Below, piece after piece: positions 8,956 to 15,566 of a DNA stretch of 26,648 nt. The position numbers and the translations under genes were made by a program. The notes under the pieces are model-generated. The model worked only from the letters and a program-made list of their open reading frames with translations, did not search any database and was not told the origin of the DNA. The stretch is from CAYQPF01 sp964419225 (lineage in GTDB: Bacteria > Cloacimonadota > Cloacimonadia > Cloacimonadales > CAYQPF01): the NCBI GenBank assembly GCA_964419225.1, contig CAYQPF010000063.1, positions 1-26,648 of the forward strand, in the 5' to 3' direction. Every line of letters begins with the position of its first letter. The first letter of the stretch is position 1.

Positions 8956-9408
8956 ATGTTTAAAAAAGTGTATCAAATATCATTTGCCAAATATAGAACA
9001 ACAGATCAGATATTGGAAATTCTCCAAAGTAAAATTGATTTGGACTGGCAAATATACTCTATCAAGATAAATAATTCTCTTAGATTCTATAATTTGGGCT
9101 CAACTCGAAGACAGCATCCTTTGCGTTTTGGAGTTGGATTCAGGATTATTGTTGAAAAAGGACAAGACGAATTTTTAGCAACTACGACTATATCAATTTT
9201 TGGTATTTTCAAAATTGTTTTTTTAGGTGTTTTATTGTATGCATTTTTTACTTCTTTGGGTGATCCGTTAACTCCACCAATCGGTCCTTTAATAATGTTA
9301 CTGGTATTTAGTGTAATAATGCTGTTTTCATATTTCCAAGCAAAAAGTTTTGCAACATATTTAGATACTTTAATGCAGAATTATGAAACTTATAGTAATG
9401 TGTTTTAA
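8956..9408 (+). CDS. Small membrane protein of unknown function, two transmembrane helices
   Basis: I do not recognise this 150-residue protein. The N-terminal half (about residues 1-75) is soluble, with alternating hydrophobic strands (KVYQISFAKYRTTDQILEIL, VGFRIIVEK). Two hydrophobic helices follow (ISIFGIFKIVFLGVLLYAFF and GPLIMLLVFSVIMLFSYF), separated by a short proline-rich turn (GDPLTPPIGP), and then a short polar tail. The arrangement suggests an inner-membrane protein with its N-terminal domain and C-terminal tail on the same side. The ATG at 8956 was chosen because GGAG lies six bases upstream; an in-frame TTG at 8923 has no such site. It has its own candidate promoter and ends at a terminator shared with the converging purA, so it appears to be a single-gene unit unrelated to its neighbours. 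Confidence 0.65.
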   Translation: MFKKVYQISFAKYRTTDQILEILQSKIDLDWQIYSIKINNSLRFYNLGSTRRQHPLRFGVGFRIIVEKGQDEFLATTTISIFGIFKIVFLGVLLYAFFTSLGDPLTPPIGPLIMLLVFSVIMLFSYFQAKSFATYLDTLMQNYETYSNVF

Positions 9409-9410
9409 TA

Positions 9411-9441
9411 AAAAAGGCCGACTTAAAAAGTCGGCCTTTTT
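9411..9441. terminator. Bidirectional rho-independent terminator (membrane-protein gene / purA)
   Basis: AAAAAGGCCGACTT at 9411-9424 pairs perfectly with AAGTCGGCCTTTTT at 9428-9441 around an AAA loop. The GC-rich core is flanked by A's on the left and T's on the right, so it can stop transcription from both directions. It sits between two convergent stops. Confidence 0.92.
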
Positions 9442-9452
9442 CTCGCTTAATC

Positions 9453-10703
9453 TTATCTAAAAATCGTTTGCTTTCTGTCCGGTCCGACGGAAATAATGGT
9501 TACCGGCACATGAATCAATTCTTCGATCCTTTTAATATAATTTTTAGCATTGGCAGGCAATTCATCATAAGTTCTTACACCCGTGATATCTTCTGACCAG
9601 CCGGGTAATTCTTCGTACACAGGCGTACATCTCTGAACCTGGGAAATTGTGGCTGGAAAACGTGTGATCACCTGTTCACCATCCAGATAATGGGTACAAA
9701 CCTTGATAGTATCCAAACCGGAAAGAACATCTAATAAAGTTAAAGATGCCTGATTCACTCCATTCAACATCGATGAATAACCGGCAGCGACAGCATCAAA
9801 CCAGCCTATTCTGCGTGGTCTGCCTGTTGTTGCACCGAATTCATTTCCTTTAATGCGGATATTATCTCCTGTTTCATCAAACAACTCTGTAGGGAAAGGA
9901 CCTTCGCCAACTCGGGTAAAATAACTTTTATATACACCCACTACATTTTCTAGTTTGTGAGGTGGAAGACCTGTTCCGATAGAAATACTACCACTGATAG
10001 TATGTGAAGAAGTCACGAAAGGATATGTTCCGTAATAAATATCGAGAAGTGTACCCTGAGCACCTTCAAAAATGATCTTCTTGTCCAGATTCTCATTTAG
10101 GAAATAGGGAAGATCGATCAGATACTCCTGAAAGTACTTACCTAAATCTATTAATTCTTCTGCTAATTGTTCAATTGGTCCAATATTTATTTTCAATTCA
10201 TGATATTCACTTAAATTTGCAATTCTTTCTAATAAGTAATTCTGCTCAAACATATCACAAAAGCGGATACCAACTCTGGCGATATTGTCTGCATAACAAG
10301 GTCCTATACCTCTTTTGGTCGTACCGATCTTGGTTTGCATGATCCCGGATTCTCTTCTCGTATCCAACTCCTGATGTATGGGCAAAACTAAAAAACTGCG
10401 CTGATCTACGAAAAACCTGCCTGAAAAATTGATGCCGAATTTCTTCAAACTCTCCATCTCATTCTTCAAAGACCAGGGATCTATTACTACACCACTGCCT
10501 AATATACAGGTGGTTTGGGGATATAAAATTCCTGATGGTACGAGATGAAAAACATATTTCTGATTATTGGAAATTATCGTATGACCGGCATTGCTTCCAC
10601 CCTGAAAACGGATGACAATGTCCGCATCATGTGATAAGACATCCACGATCTTGGCTTTTGCTTCATCTCCAAAAATACACCCCAATACTGCTGTTGTACT
10701 CAT
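9453..10703 (-). CDS. purA: Adenylosuccinate synthetase
   Basis: PurA couples IMP and aspartate with GTP hydrolysis, the first step from IMP to AMP. The 416 residues, slightly short for the family, keep the catalytic Asp13 and Glu14 (GDE), His41 (GGSNAGHT), GTTKRGIGPCYADNIARVGIR, the IMP-site QGTLLDI and TYPFVTSSHT, ATTGRPRRIGWFDAVA, and the C-terminal guanine-recognition ISVGPDRKQTI. The first loop is odd: the family's near-invariant GxQWGDEGKGK reads GCIFGDEAKAK, so Trp and two glycines are replaced while Lys16 is kept. Retention of Asp13 argues against the phage PurZ branch, where this residue is lost. The ATG at 10703 has GGGAGG eight bases upstream. The gene stands alone, with a candidate promoter about 60 bases upstream and a shared terminator after the stop. 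Other purine genes are not nearby. Confidence 0.93.
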   Translation of the reverse strand: MSTTAVLGCIFGDEAKAKIVDVLSHDADIVIRFQGGSNAGHTIISNNQKYVFHLVPSGILYPQTTCILGSGVVIDPWSLKNEMESLKKFGINFSGRFFVDQRSFLVLPIHQELDTRRESGIMQTKIGTTKRGIGPCYADNIARVGIRFCDMFEQNYLLERIANLSEYHELKINIGPIEQLAEELIDLGKYFQEYLIDLPYFLNENLDKKIIFEGAQGTLLDIYYGTYPFVTSSHTISGSISIGTGLPPHKLENVVGVYKSYFTRVGEGPFPTELFDETGDNIRIKGNEFGATTGRPRRIGWFDAVAAGYSSMLNGVNQASLTLLDVLSGLDTIKVCTHYLDGEQVITRFPATISQVQRCTPVYEELPGWSEDITGVRTYDELPANAKNYIKRIEELIHVPVTIISVGPDRKQTIFR

Positions 10704-10762
10704 TGCTTGTCCTCCCGCAAATATTCGCTTAGACGCATCACGCTAATGCAATATCCGGGTTT

Positions 10763-10790
10763 ATTCTCTGTAAGAGACCTTTGATGTCAA
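10763..10790 (-). promoter_or_regulatory. Candidate purA promoter
   Basis: On the minus strand TTGACA (10790-10785) is followed after 16 bases by GAGAAT (10768-10763, four of six consensus bases). Transcription would begin near 10756, giving a leader of about 50 bases. Confidence 0.4.
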
Positions 10791-10924
10791 TGGAAAAGAA
10801 CAATTTAGCCAAACTATCCCCAAGATTTATCAAAACTCTGCCAATCCGGTTTTTATTTTAAAGTTCCTCTTCATACCTTTCATTCCCATATTATTACCAG
10901 CAGAATGTATTTCCAGCTTATACT

Positions 10925-10949
10925 CCCTTCCCTTAAATAAAGGGAAGGG
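10925..10949. repeat. Intergenic palindrome, 10-bp arms
   Basis: CCCTTCCCTT (10925-10934) and AAGGGAAGGG (10940-10949) are perfect inverted repeats around a five-base loop, followed by CTGGGGATGGGTT. It lies midway between the divergent purA and B12-protein genes. There is no T-tract, so it does not look like a terminator. Polypyrimidine/polypurine hairpins of this kind are often dispersed elements; whether it recurs in this genome cannot be seen here. Confidence 0.5.
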
Positions 10950-11041
10950 CTGGGGATGGGTTGTTACATAATCTTTAACAAATCTTGAAATGCTTTATTT
11001 ACTGCTGTACTATGATATCTTCAGACCAATCAAGAAATTGT

Positions 11042-11068
11042 TTGACTAAAAAGAAATTAATCTATATT
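11042..11068 (+). promoter_or_regulatory. Candidate promoter for the B12-binding protein gene
   Basis: TTGACT (11042-11047) is followed after 15 bases by TATATT (11063-11068). Start of transcription would be near 11075, about 30 bases before the GTG start. The spacer is shorter than the usual 17 bases. No cobalamin riboswitch box was recognised upstream. Confidence 0.35.
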
Positions 11069-11107
11069 TGTTCATTAGAATAAAGAATTTAATCCCGGGA
11101 GGATATT

Positions 11108-11500
11108 GTGGATAAAAAAATCAGAGTACTAATAGGTAAACCTGGTCTTGATGGACATGACCGCGGTGCCAAATATATCGCCAGAGCTCTTCGTGATGCA
11201 GGTATGGAAGTTATTTATACAGGCATTCGTCAAACTCCGGAGCAAATAGTCAACGCTGCTGTACAGGAGGATGTGGATGTAGTGGGTCTCAGCCTGTTAT
11301 CAGGTGCACATAATTTCCTTTTCCCTCAGGTTGCTGAATTGCTCAAAGAAAGAGGCGTGGACGATGTCCTCTTATTTGGCGGTGGGGTTATCCCGGATGA
11401 TGATATCGAATTCCTCAAATCAAAGGGTTTTGCAGCTATATTTACTCCTGGAACTACTGCCGATGCCGTTATCGAATTTATCAAAGAAAGAGTAAAATAA
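11108..11500 (+). CDS. Cobalamin-binding protein, methylmalonyl-CoA mutase C-terminal (small-subunit) type
   Basis: The whole 130-residue protein is one B12-binding Rossmann-like domain. It carries the base-off motif as DGHDRG at residues 16-21, where the histidine would ligate cobalt. The serine motif SLLSGAH follows, then GGGVIPDDD in the nucleotide-tail pocket, and TPGTTADAVIEFI at the end. This is the sequence type of the C-terminal domain, or separate alpha subunit, of methylmalonyl-CoA mutase, which interconverts methylmalonyl-CoA and succinyl-CoA. It would need a separate catalytic TIM-barrel subunit, which is not in this window. The GTG start at 11108 follows GGGAGGA closely. A candidate promoter lies upstream and a bidirectional terminator downstream, so it is a one-gene unit. 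Related isobutyryl- or ethylmalonyl-CoA mutase small subunits are the main alternatives. Confidence 0.87.
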   Translation: MDKKIRVLIGKPGLDGHDRGAKYIARALRDAGMEVIYTGIRQTPEQIVNAAVQEDVDVVGLSLLSGAHNFLFPQVAELLKERGVDDVLLFGGGVIPDDDIEFLKSKGFAAIFTPGTTADAVIEFIKERVK

Positions 11501-11619
11501 ACTTCAAAATAGTTAAAACTATGCTGGTAAGTAATAAATGGAAGTACTTTAGAATGGTGATTTGTAATCATTCATCTTGCAGTTAAGTTTTAAACTTTAT
11601 TTCTCAAGCCCTTAATAAT

Positions 11620-11648
11620 AAAAAGCCCGGTTGATAGCCGGGCTTTTT
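11620..11648. terminator. Bidirectional rho-independent terminator (B12 gene / flagellar operon)
   Basis: AAAAAGCCCGG (11620-11630) pairs with CCGGGCTTTTT (11638-11648) around a seven-base loop, with an extra T following. It lies between the convergent B12-protein and FlgM-like genes and serves both directions. Confidence 0.92.
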
Positions 11649-11663
11649 TGTGTAATAGTTTTT

Positions 11664-12188
11664 TTATTGAGTCAGGATATCTGTCAAAGTATCAGCTACA
11701 ACATCATTAACATTGATATTGTCGTAGTAGCCATTCGAAATTTTATTAGAGATTTCGCTGAGTTTATCCTGATCCGTTTTTTCTACGTTTTGATCCATTT
11801 TGTTTAGTTTCTGAGTATAATTTTCAATCTGTGCTTTTTTTAGGATAATACTGTCTATCTCCGAATCCGGAATAATAGATTCGGCTAAATCCTGGTTAAA
11901 TTGTTCAGTGAAATAATAATTTTTATCGATTTTTTTCTGAACATCCTGAAGCTTTTCCTGTCTTAATTCATCTAAATCGTCTAGTTTCTGTAGGGCGAAC
12001 CGTAAAATAGATTCTGTTTCCTGAAGCTTTTTTGCCTGAGGTGATATCTGGACAGTTTCAGCATTCTGATTCTCTTGAACATCCTGTTCTTGTTTAATAG
12101 CTCTACCCTTCTTGTGAGCTATGTCACTCAAACGCTCATTGGTAACTTGTTGTCCAATTGAAGCATTATTTACTTTATCTACTACCAT
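11664..12188 (-). CDS. FlgM-like anti-sigma-28 factor with a duplicated C-terminal unit (candidate)
   Basis: The 174 residues have no signal peptide or membrane segment. Residues 46-106 follow the FlgM pattern: VQISPQAKKLQ, then a helix, then ELRQEKLQDVQKKIDKNYY and QDLAESII, matching the family's R-x-E-K-V-x-x-L-K-x-x-I-x-x-G-x-Y...A-x-x-L-L. FlgM binds and inhibits the flagellar sigma factor FliA until it is exported through the finished hook. Residues 139-172 repeat the same unit (DKLSEISNKISNGYY, ADTLTDIL), so the sigma-binding segment seems to occur twice; ordinary FlgM is only about 100 residues. The first 45 residues are polar and probably disordered, as in FlgM. It is last in the fliD-fliS operon, 50 bases after fliS, with AGGGGG before its ATG, and is followed by a strong terminator. 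The family assignment is by pattern only; the flagellar context supports it. Confidence 0.6.
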   Translation of the reverse strand: MVVDKVNNASIGQQVTNERLSDIAHKKGRAIKQEQDVQENQNAETVQISPQAKKLQETESILRFALQKLDDLDELRQEKLQDVQKKIDKNYYFTEQFNQDLAESIIPDSEIDSIILKKAQIENYTQKLNKMDQNVEKTDQDKLSEISNKISNGYYDNINVNDVVADTLTDILTQ

Positions 12189-12238
12189 TTATCCCCCTGA
12201 AATGATACAAACATAAGCTTGTAAAAATGTCAAGTCAT

Positions 12239-12673
12239 TTAAACATATTTTCTTATGCTGTTTTGTGTCATTTCGCACTTATTAATAACCTTTGCCTCAG
12301 TATATTGAGGGTTTGTAACAATCTCTTCGAAAGCGGATTTAAGTCTGTCCAAAATATGAATAGCTTTATCCAGCATATCCGGACTAGATTTGATGTTAGC
12401 CTGAGAAAGATATTTCCCCAAAAAGATATAAATAGATCTAAGATTTTGGGCGATTTCCTTACCTTTTTCAAGATCAAGAGAGTAATTTAATTCATCAACA
12501 ACTTCCTGTGCTTTGTTTATGAATTTACCTTTGTTTAGATAATCTTTTTTGGCCATGTGCAATTTAGCTTTTCCCAGAAAAGTGATTGCTGCAGTAAAAA
12601 GCATGACAACTACTTTTCCACGATTAGCAGTATTGACATCAATTTGTCGATAAGCATTTAATCTGTTATCCAT
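12239..12673 (-). CDS. fliS: Flagellar secretion chaperone FliS
   Basis: FliS binds the C-terminal helix of flagellin in the cytoplasm, preventing early polymerisation and delivering it to the export gate. The 144 residues show the family pattern throughout: AYRQIDVNTANRGKVVVMLF near the N-terminus, then ITFLGKAKLHMAKKD, INKAQEVVDELNYSLDLEKG and EIAQNLRSIYIFLGKYLSQA, an all-helical bundle. Family members usually have 125-140 residues. The ATG has AAGGAG upstream and lies only 11 bases after the fliD stop, so the two are probably translationally coupled. It is the middle gene of a fliD-fliS-FlgM-like operon. No flagellin gene lies in the window. Confidence 0.92.
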   Translation of the reverse strand: MDNRLNAYRQIDVNTANRGKVVVMLFTAAITFLGKAKLHMAKKDYLNKGKFINKAQEVVDELNYSLDLEKGKEIAQNLRSIYIFLGKYLSQANIKSSPDMLDKAIHILDRLKSAFEEIVTNPQYTEAKVINKCEMTQNSIRKYV

Positions 12674-12684
12674 GTTTCACTCCT

Positions 12685-14991
12685 TTATGCCATAGTTGGC
12701 AAGCTGCCAATTTGTGACTTAATCCTTTCTGACATAGAATTATAATTTTGGATAGTAACCTCAAGTTTGGCATATTTTGCCTCCAACCTATTTTTGACTG
12801 TTTCCACTCTACTCAACTCCCTTTCTATCTTCTTATCTATATTCTTCATTATATCTTCGTAGTTTTTTTCCAAAACTTTAATTATTCCTGTATCATCATC
12901 CAATAAAGTATCCATTTTTTTATAATATTCCTGAGATTTACCTTCTTTTATTCTCAAAGTAGTATTATATGTACCATCTGCAGTAGTATTCATAACTAAG
13001 GCAGCACCTTTGGCATCACCGGTCATGAAAGTTAAATACTTTCCTTCTCCTGATTTGAGGGTGTACCAGGTATCATCCCCGACTTTACGATACCGACCGC
13101 TTAGAACACCGCCAACAATTGAGGATTCCACATCGTATTCACCACCCTGAGTAAGATCAGTTCCACTGAGATAAGACAAATTTGAGTTATCAGTTACACC
13201 GATTTTCGCAGCTGAGAATAATTCGACAACTTTATCCGGGTTTTTGGCCATTTCTTCTTTGAATTTGGTGACATCAAGTTCCAGTTGATTTGTGGCATTA
13301 GTAAATAGTCCAATTTGGGGTAAAAGGGTATAGGGGTCATTGCTTCCGTTGAATCCAATTGCTGTACGTCCGATAAAGGACTTTAAAGCGTCCTTGACCA
13401 TGGTTACGGCGTAATTTCCCACAAGTACGCCTGACTCATCTGTAGAGGCTTCTCCGTTATTGTCAGACACTACTTTCGTGATTTCATTAATGTAATCGAT
13501 GCAGGAATTGTAGGCATCAACGAAAGTCTGTACTTTGTCTGCCATATCGTCAATATCATTACTAACAGTAATGCTGGTATTACCGTCGGATTTAATTACA
13601 ATGGAAGCACCGTCGATTACATCGGTCAGCAAATTTCCGCTGTTCTGAATATATGAGTCTCCGTTGGGATAGTTATCCAGTTTCACCATGGAATTCGTAG
13701 CAGCCTGAGTTTCTGAGAAAGAAGTGCCGACAAAGTTAGTCAGTCCGGAGAACGAAACATTACTGATTTTATTAGCAACACCGGTAGATTTTCCGGTTAA
13801 TACCAGATGGTATGAAGTTGCAGAACCTCTACCGTCATTAATAATTGTAGCAGCAATCCCGGGATTGTCGGGGTCTGAATTTATGAGATTAGCTAAACCT
13901 TGTAAGGTAGTATTTGCTTCTACCGTAATAGGGGTGACAGCGTTTCCGGCAAAGGTATAGGAAAATGTACCGGCAGTTGTTGTAACAGGGGTTGAAGTAG
14001 AGTCAGAAAACCCTGTATGCATCATTTTAGAAGCCTGAGCCAGACCGGTATCTTGTCCGGCTTGAATATCGGGATTAAAAAGATCTAAAGCAAATTTATT
14101 ATTTTTGACGACAGTACCAGCCGCGAAATTCAGGGTGATTCCCTGGGTAACATTAACAATTCCGGAAGCAGGAACACTAATGGAACCTGATTTGTTTTCC
14201 ACAGTATCTGTCCAGTTTAGAACTACATCACCGGATGCAATAGTGCCACCTGTTGAGGCTTGAAAGACCAATCGTTTATTAACATTACCGGTATAGGTGC
14301 CGGAGGCTGTAACGGCAGAAGTCCCAGACCATTTTATATTTTCTACCGTATCCATAGAATTAGCGTTAAAGGATAGTAAGGTATTGTCCTGAGTGATACT
14401 TATTTTACCAGCGGTACCAGCAACACCGGAAGTAATGGCAAGTCTGTATTTGTTAGATGTAGAACCATCGTTAATAATTTCTGTAGTGGCTGTGGAACCC
14501 GCTGCTGTTATTTGGCCATCGATGAGAGTTTTTAATCCATCCATGGTAGTAGTAGCATCAACAGCGACACTTATAGTATGTCCCTGGACGTCAGTAAAGC
14601 TGAAGGTACCGGGTCCGGAAGCAATTGGAGTTGTATTTGTATCGGCCCAGCCTTTGGAACCAACTTTATGTTTTGTACTGGAAGCGACCTCCAAGTTGTA
14701 AGAACCTTCTAAAGCGGAGCTGTCCACCGTAACATCAGCTATAGAAGTATCACTGCTGGATGCTAAGCGTGAATAGAAAGAAGAGCTTTTCTTCAAAACA
14801 TCGTTGGCTGTTTGAATTGCTTGAGCATAGGTATCCAAATCGCCTAATTTATCGACTTTGGTTTGCCATTCACTTCGCCATTTTGTCAGTTTGTTAGCCT
14901 GATATTTTTCAGCTTCAACGAGTTTGGCCACCATTTCATCAAATTGAATACCTGAGGCCAATCCGGAAAACTTTATTGTTCCAGAAGCCAT
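12685..14991 (-). CDS. fliD: Flagellar filament cap protein FliD (hook-associated protein 2)
   Basis: FliD caps the growing filament and guides flagellin insertion. The N-terminal FliD_N region (IKFSGLASGIQFDEMVAKLV, then ANKLTKWRSEWQTKVDKL) and the C-terminal region (DNYPNGDSYIQNSG, DDMADKVQTFVDAYNSCIDY, and the final coiled coil NYEDIMKNIDKKIERELSRV to IKSQIGSLP) are clear. At 768 residues it is much longer than the usual 450-500. The surplus is a central insert holding two copies of a unit of about 100 residues, each with a Flagellin_IN-like motif (about residues 129-203 and 341-413: GTFSFT...TTTMDGLKTLI and GTFSYT...TTLQGLANLI). The ATG at 14991 is preceded by AGGAGG; an in-frame TTG at 15027 lies within the promoter. 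A sigma-28 promoter lies immediately upstream. Divergence of the insert is expected for a surface-exposed filament tip. Confidence 0.94.
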   Translation of the reverse strand: MASGTIKFSGLASGIQFDEMVAKLVEAEKYQANKLTKWRSEWQTKVDKLGDLDTYAQAIQTANDVLKKSSSFYSRLASSSDTSIADVTVDSSALEGSYNLEVASSTKHKVGSKGWADTNTTPIASGPGTFSFTDVQGHTISVAVDATTTMDGLKTLIDGQITAAGSTATTEIINDGSTSNKYRLAITSGVAGTAGKISITQDNTLLSFNANSMDTVENIKWSGTSAVTASGTYTGNVNKRLVFQASTGGTIASGDVVLNWTDTVENKSGSISVPASGIVNVTQGITLNFAAGTVVKNNKFALDLFNPDIQAGQDTGLAQASKMMHTGFSDSTSTPVTTTAGTFSYTFAGNAVTPITVEANTTLQGLANLINSDPDNPGIAATIINDGRGSATSYHLVLTGKSTGVANKISNVSFSGLTNFVGTSFSETQAATNSMVKLDNYPNGDSYIQNSGNLLTDVIDGASIVIKSDGNTSITVSNDIDDMADKVQTFVDAYNSCIDYINEITKVVSDNNGEASTDESGVLVGNYAVTMVKDALKSFIGRTAIGFNGSNDPYTLLPQIGLFTNATNQLELDVTKFKEEMAKNPDKVVELFSAAKIGVTDNSNLSYLSGTDLTQGGEYDVESSIVGGVLSGRYRKVGDDTWYTLKSGEGKYLTFMTGDAKGAALVMNTTADGTYNTTLRIKEGKSQEYYKKMDTLLDDDTGIIKVLEKNYEDIMKNIDKKIERELSRVETVKNRLEAKYAKLEVTIQNYNSMSERIKSQIGSLPTMA

Positions 14992-15007
14992 AAATCCTCC
15001 TGATAAA

Positions 15008-15034
15008 TTATCGGATATTTTTTCCAAAACTTAA
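15008..15034 (-). promoter_or_regulatory. Sigma-28 (FliA) promoter of the fliD-fliS-FlgM-like operon
   Basis: On the minus strand TTAAGTTT (15034-15027) is followed after exactly 11 bases by TCCGATAA (15015-15008). The enteric FliA consensus is TAAAGTTT-N11-GCCGATAA, so each half differs by a single base and the spacing is exact. Transcription would start near 15001, right at the AGGAGG of fliD, giving a leader of about ten bases. Confidence 0.75.
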
Positions 15035-15517
15035 ACATCCAACTATCAACCAACTGAGGAGCAATCTGAATGCCACGGGAAAAAATAAATACAAATGTTG
15101 CCTAAAGTGTTGAAATATAAGGGAATGCAAAGGTGAATAGCGAGAATGGGAGAAAGAGGTGAGTTAAGAAAAATATTCCGGGGAAGAGAAAATATTTCTT
15201 TCATTTTTTGGGAGAATATTAAAAGTTAGAATGGACTGTATGGACAAAATGGACTTTATAGACATAATGGACGGGAGATAATAAACCCGAACTGTGCAGT
15301 AGAATCTTTACAACCTGGCTGAAGCTAATGAATTTGAAGAACTTACAATCTCACTCACCATATATTTATTATATAACTTCGTTCGATTGCAAGCCTTCAC
15401 TTTTCATGATCTTCGACCCAGCTTGCGAATCTCTACTGTACAATCCGGGATAAAGAGAAGAAAGGATCGGAATGTTTCTCACTGAGTTTACTGAAATGAA
15501 CGCGAAGGGGAAAAGAA
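15035..15517. other. Intergenic stretch holding a 9-bp array and an imperfect inverted repeat
   Basis: About 480 bases upstream of fliD and downstream of the gingipain-like gene. Apart from the 9-bp repeat array, an imperfect inverted repeat is visible. The left part at 15286-15307 (CCCGAACTGTGCAGTAGAATCT) matches the complement of 15428-15449 (read on the minus strand CCCGGATTGTACAGTAGAGATT) at most positions. The enclosed 120 bases contain no ORF with a ribosome binding site. This may be a decayed small mobile or dispersed element. No RNA gene was recognised. Confidence 0.4.
15231..15275 (+). repeat. ATGGACNNN 9-bp tandem array, copy 1 (5 units)
   Basis: Five units in strict 9-bp register: ATGGAC followed by TGT, AAA, TTT; then ATAGACATA; then ATGGACGGG. 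The first three units, with a few flanking bases, are identical to those of the array at 19384. It lies between fliD and the gingipain-like gene and is not in any supported coding frame. Confidence 0.85.
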
Positions 15518-15545
15518 AAGACCGGATAATTTCTTATCCGGTCTT
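15518..15545 (-). terminator. Rho-independent terminator of the gingipain-like gene
   Basis: Perfect 12-bp stem: AAGACCGGATAA (15518-15529) and TTATCCGGTCTT (15534-15545). Read on the minus strand the loop is GAAA, a stable GNRA tetraloop, and the stem is followed by TTCTTTT. It begins about 20 bases after the gene's stop codon. Confidence 0.85.
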
Positions 15546-15566
15546 CGTAGTAGAAGGTTAATTATG

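Noticed and set aside
9453..10703. PurZ-type (2-aminoadenylosuccinate) synthetase because of the odd P-loop
   Set aside because: The catalytic Asp13 that PurZ lacks is present, along with all other PurA motifs, and there are no phage genes nearby.
10704..11107. Possible cobalamin riboswitch upstream of the B12-binding protein gene
   Set aside because: No B12-box or paired GCC/GGC core could be found; the G-rich stretch belongs to a simple palindrome.
13724..14701. Plus-strand frames of 78 and 102 codons inside fliD
   Set aside because: Antisense shadows over a repetitive Val/Thr-rich coding region, without ribosome binding sites.
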